64,000 bases of DNA. Source: Acetobacteraceae bacterium (lineage in GTDB: Bacteria; Pseudomonadota; Alphaproteobacteria; Acetobacterales; Acetobacteraceae). Of the stretch, positions 29,714-41,663 are shown one piece after another. The notes below the pieces were generated by a model. The model did no database searches and was not told the origin of the DNA. It was given only the letters and a program-made list of their open reading frames with translations. Numbering within the stretch: position 1 is the stretch's first letter; every line of letters starts with the position of its first letter. Both the position numbers and the translations under genes were made by a program. Location: NCBI GenBank assembly GCA_024280945.1, contig JAMXLO010000096.1, positions 16,891 through 80,890 of the forward strand, given 5' to 3'.

Positions 29714-31882
29714 TCAAGGTTCAGCTGCGACAACTGTAGCGGTCTCGCAATCGGCTTCAACGGCATCGCGCCGCAAATGCACCGTATGGTAGTCCCCGCG
29801 CAACCATTGTTCGAACTGGTCGCAGTAATGCGGATCGCCGGGCACGCCGGAGTTGCCGATATTCTGCACCGCGAGGAAGCGATCTGGTGTGGCGAAGTCG
29901 ACCACGATCCGGTACTCGGCACCTGAGCTGGCGGAATGTGGCGGCAGCTCGCCGCCAGTGTTGCGCAAAGTATGCGATCCGCCGTCCACCTCGCGCGGGC
30001 CGATGTCGCAAGCCACGTCGCCGACCGGATGGCGCCAGTGCGCCTGATGCACGCGGCCCCACTGCCACGAAGCCTCGTCTCTGCCGAGCTTCGCCTGCAA
30101 GGTGTCCAGCGTTTTGGCCGCCACGGTAGAGACATGTTTCGCTGTGCCGTCGGCGAAGTACGCGACCGAAGCATCCTCCAGCAGGGCGACAGCCAGACCG
30201 GTCTGCTGATGCGTCAGATCGAGTAGCCGCTCAGGCATATGCTGGCTGATTACCTCCCGCTGCCACAGCGCCATAAACGCTTCGAACACCGTCGCCGCGA
30301 TGCTGGTCCCCGCATAGCGATAATCCCAGTCGCCGAGCATGCGGCGCAACGATGAAGCCGCATCGACGCCATCAAGGTGCCGCACGATGTGCGGACACAG
30401 CCGCTCGGCTCGACAATTCTTGACGTCATTCTGCAAGGCGATATTGGCAGCAATGTCCAGCGCATTGCGGTCGCCCAGCGCCTGAGCAAGCCGCACGCCG
30501 CGGTGTCCCTGCGAATAGGCCCCATAGATCGGCTGCGGCCAGCTGTCCGGCACAATACGCTGGTTGGCGCTGGCGACGTAACCACTCGGGGGGTCGTACA
30601 TGTGCGGCAGATCATCGAAAGCGATGTAACCTTGCCATTGGTCCGCGGCTGCATTGGCTTCGCGGAAGCCAGGCACGACGCGTCTACGAAGCGGAATGCG
30701 CCCGGCCATCTGGTAGCCGATATGTCCGTCGGCATCGGCATAAACAAAATTGAAGATCGCCACCGCCCAATCACGCAGCGCGTTGCGGAAACCGGCCCAA
30801 TCACGCGCGCGGGATAGCGCAATCGAAGCGCGGATGTCGTCCATGTGCTCCATGCCGACCCAGCGCAGCGACAACGGCGCATCACCTCCGGCCTCGAGCG
30901 ACGGTATCAACGCATTGACGACCGGTCCGCGCAACGTGGAGCGGATCGTCAGCTCGTGGGTCGGTGCGCCGCGCACCTTGATGTTGACGTGTCGCTCGGA
31001 GAACTCGCGCCACGTGTCGCCGTCGCGATAAAGCCGCGGATTGGCCGGATTGACCTGCTCCACGTAGAGGTCTCGCGTCGAGGCCATGTTGTTGGTGATC
31101 GCCCAAGCGATGCGTCCGTTGCTGCCCCACCACATGCCCGGAAAGCCGGGGTGTCCCGCACCGGCGGCATCATCCTCGGGACCGTGCAGCGCATACTCGT
31201 GCCAGGTCGATGGCACCCAGAATGGCTGATGTGGGTCGCCGCAAATTACTGGCTTCCCGGTGACGGTGCGGCTGCCGTGCAGCGCCCAGTTGTTGCTGCC
31301 GGTTGCGTCGTCGGTTCCCGCCGCGGTCTGCAATACACGATCCTCGGAAGCTTCCGGCGTCAGGTACAGTCCGCGGAAGGAAGCCGGCAGCAAACGCGCC
31401 GCCTCAGCGGCAACGATGCGATCGATGCGGCCATTCAGCGACCACCAGATGCCGCGCGCGATGGCCACGATGTCGCGGACACCGAATGGCTCCGGCACAT
31501 AGTCGAGGCGACGGAATTCCGGCGGCAGGTTGCTACCGGTCACCTCGATCTGCCGATTGATCCCAGCGACATATGCCGTGACCATGCTCCGCGTCTGCTC
31601 GTCCATGGCCTCGGCTTCGCGCATTGCAATCTGATCGATGCCGACTGTCAGATGTGCAATATCGCTTGCAACATAAGCATCGCCGAGGATCTCCGCCTGG
31701 CGCCCAAGCGCGCGGCGACGCAGCCGATCCATCTGCCACAGCCGATCCTGCGCCACCGCAACGCCGAGACCGAAATAGAGATCGGCTGTGCTGCCGGCGT
31801 AGACATGCGGAATGCCGACGCGGTCGCGCAGGATTTCGACACGGCCATCGACTGCGCCGACGATGTGCTGGGTGCTCGGCAT
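29714..31882 (-). CDS. Penicillin acylase family N-terminal nucleophile hydrolase
   Basis: This 722-residue precursor resembles penicillin G acylase and acyl-homoserine-lactone acylases. The family matures by self-cleavage before a serine; here the site is S196 in 'GSNNWALHGSRTVTGKP', giving an alpha chain of about 195 residues and a beta chain of about 527. The N-terminal 'EILRDRVGIPHVYAG' and 'GLGVAVAQDRLWQMDRLRR' and the beta-chain 'SNGRIAWAITNN' are hallmarks. No signal peptide is present, while classical members are periplasmic. The physiological substrate may be an acylated amino acid, lactone or amide; beta-lactams are not implied. Upstream is a PPOX-like gene 21 bases away in the same direction, so they may share a transcript. 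Confidence 0.9.
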   Translation of the reverse strand: MPSTQHIVGAVDGRVEILRDRVGIPHVYAGSTADLYFGLGVAVAQDRLWQMDRLRRRALGRQAEILGDAYVASDIAHLTVGIDQIAMREAEAMDEQTRSMVTAYVAGINRQIEVTGSNLPPEFRRLDYVPEPFGVRDIVAIARGIWWSLNGRIDRIVAAEAARLLPASFRGLYLTPEASEDRVLQTAAGTDDATGSNNWALHGSRTVTGKPVICGDPHQPFWVPSTWHEYALHGPEDDAAGAGHPGFPGMWWGSNGRIAWAITNNMASTRDLYVEQVNPANPRLYRDGDTWREFSERHVNIKVRGAPTHELTIRSTLRGPVVNALIPSLEAGGDAPLSLRWVGMEHMDDIRASIALSRARDWAGFRNALRDWAVAIFNFVYADADGHIGYQMAGRIPLRRRVVPGFREANAAADQWQGYIAFDDLPHMYDPPSGYVASANQRIVPDSWPQPIYGAYSQGHRGVRLAQALGDRNALDIAANIALQNDVKNCRAERLCPHIVRHLDGVDAASSLRRMLGDWDYRYAGTSIAATVFEAFMALWQREVISQHMPERLLDLTHQQTGLAVALLEDASVAYFADGTAKHVSTVAAKTLDTLQAKLGRDEASWQWGRVHQAHWRHPVGDVACDIGPREVDGGSHTLRNTGGELPPHSASSGAEYRIVVDFATPDRFLAVQNIGNSGVPGDPHYCDQFEQWLRGDYHTVHLRRDAVEADCETATVVAAEP

Positions 31883-31903
31883 GCCGTTCCTCCCCGGCTT
31901 GAC

Positions 31904-32302
31904 TCAGCCCATCGCCTGAACGGCGGTCGGTGTGATCTCGAATGTCACCCGTACTTCGCCCGGCCGCGACCAGGGATACTTGTCCTGGCCGATATACTTC
32001 TTCGCCAGTGAATCGATATGCGCGCTGGCGCCTTCCTCGGTGACACGTGTCACCTTGCCGCGCACCTGCACATAGCGATACGCATTGTCAGGATCCATGA
32101 TGGACAGCGCGATCGGCGCCCCCTGTTGCATGTTGCGGGTCTTGGTGCGCCCCTTGGCGCTGTTCACGCGGATCACGCTGCCATTGTAGTCGAACCATAC
32201 GGGCGTCACCTGCGGCGAGCCGTCGGGCATCAGCGTTGCCAGGCTGGCAAACGCCTTCTTCTGCTGAAACAGGTCGAGATAGGCATCGGGGATGGTGGCC
32301 AT
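31904..32302 (-). CDS. PPOX-class flavin or F420-type protein (pyridoxamine-oxidase fold)
   Basis: This 132-residue protein has the split beta-barrel of pyridoxamine 5'-phosphate oxidase relatives ('FASLATLMPDGSPQVTPVWFDYNG', 'VNSAKGRTKTRNMQQG', 'YRYVQVRGKVTRVTEEGA'). Similar short proteins are annotated as PPOX-class F420-dependent enzymes, but most proteobacteria use FMN, heme or nothing known. The start was set at ATG 32302 because AAGGAG lies upstream and the domain begins there; the longer frame overlaps the divergent hydrolase gene. It precedes the acylase gene in the same direction. Function unknown beyond the fold. Confidence 0.85.
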   Translation of the reverse strand: MATIPDAYLDLFQQKKAFASLATLMPDGSPQVTPVWFDYNGSVIRVNSAKGRTKTRNMQQGAPIALSIMDPDNAYRYVQVRGKVTRVTEEGASAHIDSLAKKYIGQDKYPWSRPGEVRVTFEITPTAVQAMG

Positions 32303-32387
32303 TCGCTGCTCCTTGTCACCGGCGGGACAGATGGCGAGAGTGCCGCAACGCGCCCAGGCGGCGCAAATCAGCAAGCGAGGAACGGCC

Positions 32388-33272
32388 ATGCAGACCCGCT
32401 CGATCAGTTTCTTCAGTGAAGGTGTGCGCCTTGCCGGCACTCTGTTCGCCCCGAGCGATCTACGATCCGGCGAGCGTCGTGCCGGCATCATGCTGTGCCA
32501 CGGGTATACCGGCGTGCGAGATCTCTATCTGCCCGATATCGCCACCGTGCTGTGCGAGGCCGGCTACGTCGTGTTAACGTTCGACTACAAGGGTTGGGGC
32601 GACAGCGACGGCCCGAAGAGCCGTCTTGCGCCTTATAGCAGGGTGATCGATGCGCAGTCCGCAGTCACCTGGCTCGGCGCGCAGGAATTCGTCGACCCGG
32701 AACGGCTGGGCATTTATGGCACCAGCTATGGCGGCGCAACGGTGGTCTGGGTCGCCGCGGTCGATCCTCGCGTGAAGTGCGTCGTCTCGGTAGTCGGCGT
32801 CGGCAATGGCCAGCGCTGGATGCGCAGCGTTCGACGCCCGGACGAATATTACGATCTGCTGCAGCGGTCGGCGGAGGACCGGGTGCGGCGGGTCATGGAA
32901 GGCAATTCGGCTCTGGCCGAGAGAACCGAGATCTTGCTTCCGGATCGGCAATCAGCGGAACTGGCGGCCGCGGCAAGGCGCGGCAATCCCGGCGCGGTCA
33001 GTCAGATCCCGCTGGAGTTCATCGACGATACCTTAGGGTTCAATGCCGAATGGGTGGTCGATCGGATCGCGCCTCGACCGGCGCTGTTCATTACCACGGA
33101 CGGTGACCGGCTGGTGCCGCCGGAGGAGAGCGAGGCACTCTACCGACGTGCAGGTGAGCCAAAGAAGCTCGCTGTTCTGCACGGTTTCGGCCACTACGAA
33201 GTCTATACTGGAGAGGCGTTCCGCCAGGTGATGGCAGAGACACTGCCGTGGTTCAGCCAGTACCTGCGCTGA
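32388..33272 (+). CDS. Alpha/beta hydrolase (dienelactone-hydrolase/acyl-peptidase-like)
   Basis: This 294-residue protein has an oxyanion-type 'LCHGYTGVRDLYLPDI', the nucleophile in 'GIYGTSYGGATVVW', an acid in 'FITTDGDRLVPPEES' and a histidine in 'GFGHYEVYTGEAF'. All three triad residues are therefore present. It belongs to the broad group of intracellular hydrolases with an S9-like or dienelactone-like core, and its substrate is unknown. Translation starts at ATG 32388, preceded by GCGAGGA; the longer frame runs into the divergent PPOX gene. There is no signal peptide. It converges on acr3 with 33 bases between the stops. Confidence 0.88.
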   Translation: MQTRSISFFSEGVRLAGTLFAPSDLRSGERRAGIMLCHGYTGVRDLYLPDIATVLCEAGYVVLTFDYKGWGDSDGPKSRLAPYSRVIDAQSAVTWLGAQEFVDPERLGIYGTSYGGATVVWVAAVDPRVKCVVSVVGVGNGQRWMRSVRRPDEYYDLLQRSAEDRVRRVMEGNSALAERTEILLPDRQSAELAAAARRGNPGAVSQIPLEFIDDTLGFNAEWVVDRIAPRPALFITTDGDRLVPPEESEALYRRAGEPKKLAVLHGFGHYEVYTGEAFRQVMAETLPWFSQYLR

Positions 33273-33305
33273 TGCTGTTTGCGTATCGAGTGCTGGCCAC
33301 AAATG

Positions 33306-34391
33306 TTATACAGGTGCGCGGCGCCTCTCGTACCACGGTTGTGTACGACGGACGATGTGAACGACCGATAGCATGACTGGCACCTCGACCAGCACGCCAA
33401 CAACCGTGGCAAGCGCAGCACCCGACTGGAAGCCGAACAGGGCGATGGCAGTTGCGACGGCAAGTTCAAAGAAGTTGCTGGCGCCGATAAGCGCTGACGG
33501 TCCGGCCACACACCACTCGACGCCCAGTTTTCGATTTAGCCAGTAGGCCAAGCCTGCATTGAGATAGACCTGGATGACGATCGGCACCGCCAGAAGCGCG
33601 ATGACGACTGGCTGACGCGTGATCTGCTCACCTTGCAAGCCGAACAGCAGGACCAGTGTCAGCAGGAGCGCGCAGAGCGATACTGGCGCGAGCGCCTTCA
33701 GAGTGCGATTGAGCGCCGGGGCTCCCCCGTGGGCCAGCGAAGAGCGGCGCCAGAGCTGCGCCGCGATCACCGGCACGACGATGTAGAGCAGGACCGAGAG
33801 AACCAGCGTCTCCCACGGAACGGCGATGGACGACAGACCCAGCAGGAGGCCGACGATCGGTGCGAAGGCCACCACCATGATGGTGTCGTTAAGCGCAACC
33901 TGGCTCAGCGTGAAATGCGGCTCGCCATCGACCAGGTTGGACCAGACGAAGACCATCGCCGTGCAGGGTGCCGCGGCCAGGATGATGAGTCCTGCGGTGT
34001 AGCTGCCGATCTGCTCTGCCGGCAGATAGGGTCGGAAGAGATGGGCGATGAACAGCCACGCCAGCAGCGCCATCGAGAATGGCTTGACGAGCCAGTTCAC
34101 GCCAACCGTGCAGGCGATGCCGCGCCAATGCTGGCCCACTTCGCGCAACGCCGAGAGATCGATCTTGAGCAGCATCGGCACGATCATCAGCCAGACCAGC
34201 ACTGCGACCGGCATGTTGACCTGCGCAACGGTTGCGTCGCCGATTGTGTGAAAGACCGCAGGCATCAATTGTCCGAGGACAATTCCTGCGATGATGCAGA
34301 GGGCGACCCAAACGGTCAGGAACCGCTCGAACGCACCCATCTCGGGTTTGTGCGCCGAAGTCGCACCGGCGGCAGCACGCGATTGGCTCAT
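33306..34391 (-). CDS. acr3: Arsenite efflux permease, ACR3 family
   Basis: This 361-residue inner-membrane protein has about ten helices and the ACR3 signature cysteine in 'ILAAAPCTAMVFVWSNL', the residue shown in other members to be needed for arsenite transport. 'MPVAVLVWLMIVPMLLKID' at the start and 'SALIGASNFFELAVATAIALFG' near the end are also typical. It uses the proton motive force to export arsenite (and perhaps antimonite). It is the last gene of an operon arsR-arsM-acr3, 78 bases after arsM. The N-terminal 17 residues are hydrophilic, and the ATG at 34391 is the only good start. Confidence 0.94.
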   Translation of the reverse strand: MSQSRAAAGATSAHKPEMGAFERFLTVWVALCIIAGIVLGQLMPAVFHTIGDATVAQVNMPVAVLVWLMIVPMLLKIDLSALREVGQHWRGIACTVGVNWLVKPFSMALLAWLFIAHLFRPYLPAEQIGSYTAGLIILAAAPCTAMVFVWSNLVDGEPHFTLSQVALNDTIMVVAFAPIVGLLLGLSSIAVPWETLVLSVLLYIVVPVIAAQLWRRSSLAHGGAPALNRTLKALAPVSLCALLLTLVLLFGLQGEQITRQPVVIALLAVPIVIQVYLNAGLAYWLNRKLGVEWCVAGPSALIGASNFFELAVATAIALFGFQSGAALATVVGVLVEVPVMLSVVHIVRRTQPWYERRRAPV

Positions 34392-34469
34392 GATGCGCCT
34401 TCTTAACGGCCGTGGAAGAGGAGCAAGCGGAACAGCGCGGCGGGTGCTTGGACCGCGCCGCGCGGTCGG

Positions 34470-35285
34470 CTACGCGCAGCAGGCCCTGATCTCGTCGCGC
34501 GCCGGTTTGCGCGCCTCGATGATGGCTGAGGCGACATAGTCCTCGATGCCGCGCCCTGGTGCCCAGGTCTGGATCATCTCGCGGCTTTCCTGCTTCACGC
34601 TGACGCGTATGTCGACGAAGCCTGCATCCGCGAGCCACCCCTCGATCTCGGTGGAAGGGGCGGCGCCTGACACGCATCCACAGAGCAGCGCTGGATCTAC
34701 CGTCAGGTCCGGCGAGAGCGGTTTGATGTTGACGACGTCCGAGATCGCCAGGCGACCATTCGCCTTCAGCACGCGAAATGCTTCGCGAAACACCTGCGCC
34801 TTGTCCGGCACCAGGTTGATGACACAGTTGGAGAGAATGACATCGGCAGTGCTGTCCGCAATCGGCAGATGCTCGAGTTCGCCCAGCCGGAACTCCACAT
34901 TCGCAGCGCCGACCTTGCGGGCGTTCTCACGCGCCGCCTTGAGCATTTCGTGCGTCATGTCGACGCCGATGACGTGGCCGGCCGGTCCCACCTGCCTCGC
35001 AGCCAGCAGGCAGTCGAAGCCAGCACCACTGCCGAGATCGACCACGACCTCGCCTGGCCGCATCGCCGCAATTGCCTGCGGATTGCCACACCCGAGGCCG
35101 AGGTTCGCACCCTCCGGCACTGCGGCTAACTCTGCCGCGGAATAGCCCATCCGCCGCGCCTTGCCGTCCAAGTTCCCATCCGGCGCAGAATCGCAGCACG
35201 ACGCAGCAGCACCGGCGGCGATGCCGCCGTACCGGGCGCGAACCATCTCCTTGATCGCGTCGGTATCCGTGATCTGATCAGACAT
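34470..35285 (-). CDS. arsM: Arsenite S-adenosylmethionine methyltransferase
   Basis: ArsM adds methyl groups to arsenite, giving methylated and volatile species. The S-adenosylmethionine loop is 'VVDLGSGAGFDCLLAARQVG'. The three arsenic-binding cysteines are present: C66 in 'GLGCGNP', C154 in 'SNCVINL' and C204 in 'CGCVSGA', equivalent to C72, C174 and C224 of the algal enzyme. A C30/C31 pair near the N-terminus and a C-terminal 'ACCA' give extra thiols. The length of 271 is normal. It starts 3 bases after arsR, so both are read from the arsR promoter. Together with acr3 the operon offers both export and biotransformation. Confidence 0.94.
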   Translation of the reverse strand: MSDQITDTDAIKEMVRARYGGIAAGAAASCCDSAPDGNLDGKARRMGYSAAELAAVPEGANLGLGCGNPQAIAAMRPGEVVVDLGSGAGFDCLLAARQVGPAGHVIGVDMTHEMLKAARENARKVGAANVEFRLGELEHLPIADSTADVILSNCVINLVPDKAQVFREAFRVLKANGRLAISDVVNIKPLSPDLTVDPALLCGCVSGAAPSTEIEGWLADAGFVDIRVSVKQESREMIQTWAPGRGIEDYVASAIIEARKPARDEIRACCA

Positions 35286-35288
35286 GGG

Positions 35289-35642
35289 TCAAGCCCTCCT
35301 TTGCGTGGATACCGCCGATTGAGCGTCAGCTTCCGGGCAAGTGACGCATAGTGCCGTCGCGCGTCCGCAGCAGTTCTCAGTGAGGTAGGCAAGAAGCGCG
35401 TTCATCGTCGAGTATTCAGCGGCATAGATCAGCGATCGACTTTCCCGACGGAACGTCACCAGCCCCGCATGTCTCAGGTGGTTGAGGTGGAAGGACAACG
35501 TGGGCGAGGCAAGCCCAAGGCGTTCGCCGATCTGGCCCGCCGCCATGCCTTCCGGTCCGGCCTGCACCAGCAGCCGGTAGACGTCCAACCGCGTCTCCTG
35601 GGCGAGCGCTGCCAAGGCGGCAAGAGCGTTCGTCTTTTCCAT
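35289..35642 (-). CDS. arsR: Arsenic-responsive repressor
   Basis: This 117-residue winged-helix repressor of the ArsR/SmtB family contains 'ASPTLSFHLNHLRHAGLVTFRRESRSLIYAA' as the recognition helix and wing. The metalloid site is C-terminal: C91 and C92 with C99 or C102 ('NCCGRATALCVTC'), like the Acidithiobacillus ArsR type with adjacent cysteines, not the E. coli 'ELCVCDL' type in the recognition helix. The start is ATG 35642; the longer upstream frame crosses the promoter and was rejected. No ribosome binding site is visible, and the promoter lies so close that the mRNA may be leaderless. It represses its own operon until arsenite binds. Confidence 0.93.
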   Translation of the reverse strand: MEKTNALAALAALAQETRLDVYRLLVQAGPEGMAAGQIGERLGLASPTLSFHLNHLRHAGLVTFRRESRSLIYAAEYSTMNALLAYLTENCCGRATALCVTCPEADAQSAVSTQRRA

Positions 35643-35651
35643 AATAATGGA

Positions 35652-35680
35652 ACTATAGATGGATAAGCCGCGCCTGTGAA
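35652..35680 (-). promoter_or_regulatory. Sigma-70-type promoter of the ars operon
   Basis: On the minus strand TTCACA (35680-35675), a 17-base spacer and TATAGT (35657-35652) match the -35 and -10 consensus at 5 of 6 positions each. The -10 box ends only 9 bases before the arsR ATG, so transcription would begin at or within a few bases of the start codon. ArsR bound over this region would block polymerase. Confidence 0.6.
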
Positions 35681-35765
35681 GAGGCATTGGTGCTTCAGGC
35701 CACCTTAATCCGCCTGTGGAACACTCCGTCGGTCGTCCCAACGACCGGCATGAGTGGAGCAGACA

Positions 35766-36008
35766 GTGAGGAAAACCCTCATCGCAACTGTCGCGGCATT
35801 CGTCATCGGCTACCCCGGTGTCGCGTGCGTCGCTGACGACCATGCCGTGAATGGCTACGCGGCGTCGTCCGCCCAACTGCAGGACATTTCAGCCAATGGT
35901 ACGCGGGCGGCCGCGCCAGCTGACCATGCGTCCGCCGCCACTCCGAGGGTCGCGCAGACAGCAGGACGGAAGTGCTACTATGTCCTCGACGTGCTGCTGT
36001 GCGACTGA
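35766..36008 (+). CDS. Small exported protein, 80 residues, unknown function
   Basis: A signal peptide ('RKTLIATVAAFVIGYPGVACVA', cleavage near residue 24) is followed by a 55-residue mature part with two cysteines near the end ('RKCYYVLDVLLCD'), which could form a disulfide in the periplasm. The start at GTG 35766 is preferred because GGAG lies 6 bases before it; GTG 35754 in the same frame is the alternative. A perfect CGGTCGT/ACGACCG hairpin lies about 20-35 bases upstream. It is divergent from arsR, so arsenic control is possible but not shown. I do not recognise the family. Confidence 0.6.
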   Translation: MRKTLIATVAAFVIGYPGVACVADDHAVNGYAASSAQLQDISANGTRAAAPADHASAATPRVAQTAGRKCYYVLDVLLCD

Positions 36009-36047
36009 GCAGCGGAATGGCGACCCGCAGGAACGGCGGACATAAAG

Positions 36048-39684
<3,637 letters not shown>

Positions 39685-39909
39685 ATGCGGATGTGTGTTT
39701 GCGGTTGCCGTCGCGTCAATGTTTGACTGTGGTAGCCAAATGCTCACATCCCAACAGACATCGCGTTTTCGCCCTGCGAAAGTAAAACCAAGTAATTACT
39801 CAGTGCGGTATCGATATATTAAGACAGGGGCCCAGGCTCCTGCAATTGCGCGTCTCGTGGTGCTTGTCCAGACCGTGCAGATGGCAGTCTTGCCAGGCAG
39901 GAATACGGC

Positions 39910-41541
39910 GTGTATTGCCAAACCATGCAAGGGCGAGGGTCACGACAGACCTGTGCTCTGTCGCGTTGGACGGGGATGCTCGTCGCTGTTCTTGCAGCGT
40001 CGTGGTATTACTCTATTGCGCAGGCACAGGGCACGGGCGAGACGAGCGACCAGACTGCGCTGGCGGTGCCGCGGATCAGCCTGCCCGGGGCGGCAGGTGT
40101 GGGTCTTCCGCAGCCGCTGTCGCCGGCCGACGCGGCCCAGGTCCGCCGGATTTTCGTCCTCCAGGCCGGCGGCTCGGTGGCTGAGGCCGCGCGCGAAACC
40201 GAGCGTCTGCAGAACGAGCTGTTGCTGGGCGCCATCCTGGCCGACCGCTACCTGCGCTACCGGCCGAGCCCTGAGGAGCTGTCAGCTTGGCTCGCGAGGT
40301 TCGGCGATCAATTCGACGCGCAATCGATCCGAGGCATGCTGGAACAAATGGCGCCGAAGCCGGCCATGGAAGTCTCGACGCCATCTCGTGGTGTCCGCTA
40401 CGCACTGACCGATGCCCGCCGGCTGTTCGTGGAAAACCGGGACACCGACGTTTTGGCCCTGGCTCGTGCCCCGCGTGCCGGTGCCGAGACGCGTTTCCTG
40501 GGAGGGCTCGCTGCGGTCCGCCTGAAGCAGCCGGACGTGGCCGCCGAGTTGTTCGAAGCAGCCTACCGCGCCGCCACCTCCTCGGCACTGAAGGCGGCGA
40601 GTGCGTTCTGGGGCGCGAGAGTGGGGCAGCATCTGGAAGATCGCGGCCGGTTCGCCGTCTGGATGCATCGCGCCGCGCTCGAAGGTGACACGTTCTATGC
40701 CCTGATTGCACGCCGCAGCCTCGGGCCAGGGATTGCCTGTGTGGCGGGCGGAACGATCGGCAACGCCGAGGTCGACGCCTTGGCGGCGACCGCACAGGGC
40801 CGGCGGGCGTTCGCCCTGTTGCAGGTTGGGGAGCGGCGCCTGGCGGAGGGTGAGCTGCGGTCACTTTGGATGGACACCGCGCAGGATGGGCAGTTGGACA
40901 ATGCCATTTCGCTGGTTGCCCGAGCAGTCGGCTTTGCCCAATTGGCCTCCGACATCGACCAAGGCGCCAGGGCGCGCCCGAACGGCGTTGGTCTCATCAA
41001 GTTGCAGCCGGCGCAGGGCTTCGTGGTCGACCCTCCGTTGGTCTATGCCCTGGTGCGGCGCGAGTCGAACTTTCAACCTTCGGCCGTATCCAGTTCGGGC
41101 GCTCGTGGCCTGATGCAGTTGATGCCACAGACAGCTCAGGCCGTGGCAGGTGCGCAAGCCGCGCAGCTGCATGATCCGGCGGTCAACCTGGCGATCGGGC
41201 AAAAATATCTGCTCACCCTCGCCGCTGACGAGGCGATCGACGGGGACCTGATCCGCTTACTCGCGGGTTATGGCCAGGGGCAGGGGGGATTGCGCAAGTG
41301 GGTTGATCAGGTACGCGACGGTGGCGATCCGCTGATGTTCATCGAAGCGATTCCCAACTCCGGTACCAGGGTCTCGGTCCAAGACTCGCTGGTCTACTCA
41401 TGGCACTACGCCGCCAGGCTGCATCTGCCGGCAGCCAGCCTCGATGCGCTGGCAGCGGGCCAATATCCGCGCCTGATACGGGCTGCCGATAGCGCCAGGG
41501 CGGCGACCCGCGCGTGCGCGCGGGTGCTCGGATCGCGCTAG
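39910..41541 (+). CDS. Soluble lytic murein transglycosylase
   Basis: The C-terminal SLT domain has its catalytic E385 in 'ALVRRESNFQPSAVSSSGARGLMQLMPQTAQ'. It cleaves the glycan strand of peptidoglycan to give 1,6-anhydro ends. The long N-terminal part is alpha-helical with repeat-like segments, as in Slt70-type proteins. A signal peptide is visible in 'MLVAVLAASWYYSIAQAQG', beginning at about residue 23, so the enzyme is periplasmic. Two starts are possible: GTG 39910 (AGGAAT before it) or ATG 39976, directly at the signal peptide. It is divergent from recF over a 225-base gap that contains a TTTCG/CGAAA hairpin and AT-rich promoter-like DNA. Confidence 0.92.
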   Translation: MYCQTMQGRGSRQTCALSRWTGMLVAVLAASWYYSIAQAQGTGETSDQTALAVPRISLPGAAGVGLPQPLSPADAAQVRRIFVLQAGGSVAEAARETERLQNELLLGAILADRYLRYRPSPEELSAWLARFGDQFDAQSIRGMLEQMAPKPAMEVSTPSRGVRYALTDARRLFVENRDTDVLALARAPRAGAETRFLGGLAAVRLKQPDVAAELFEAAYRAATSSALKAASAFWGARVGQHLEDRGRFAVWMHRAALEGDTFYALIARRSLGPGIACVAGGTIGNAEVDALAATAQGRRAFALLQVGERRLAEGELRSLWMDTAQDGQLDNAISLVARAVGFAQLASDIDQGARARPNGVGLIKLQPAQGFVVDPPLVYALVRRESNFQPSAVSSSGARGLMQLMPQTAQAVAGAQAAQLHDPAVNLAIGQKYLLTLAADEAIDGDLIRLLAGYGQGQGGLRKWVDQVRDGGDPLMFIEAIPNSGTRVSVQDSLVYSWHYAARLHLPAASLDALAAGQYPRLIRAADSARAATRACARVLGSR

Positions 41542-41663
41542 TCCCCCGCCTCTCCTGTCGGTCCCGTCATCAGTAGCTCGCTGGCCAGCATGCTTGGCGT
41601 TGCGGGCGGCCGCGTTAGCGTGTGCTAAGCTGGCCACGCGTTCGCAGGAGCAGTCCAACTCAC

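Noticed and set aside
29714..31882. Beta-lactam resistance or penicillin degradation gene
   Set aside because: Family membership alone does not imply beta-lactam substrates, and no resistance context is present.
30845..32011. 388-codon plus-strand frame inside the acylase gene
   Set aside because: It is antisense to the Ntn-hydrolase motifs and has no recognisable family.
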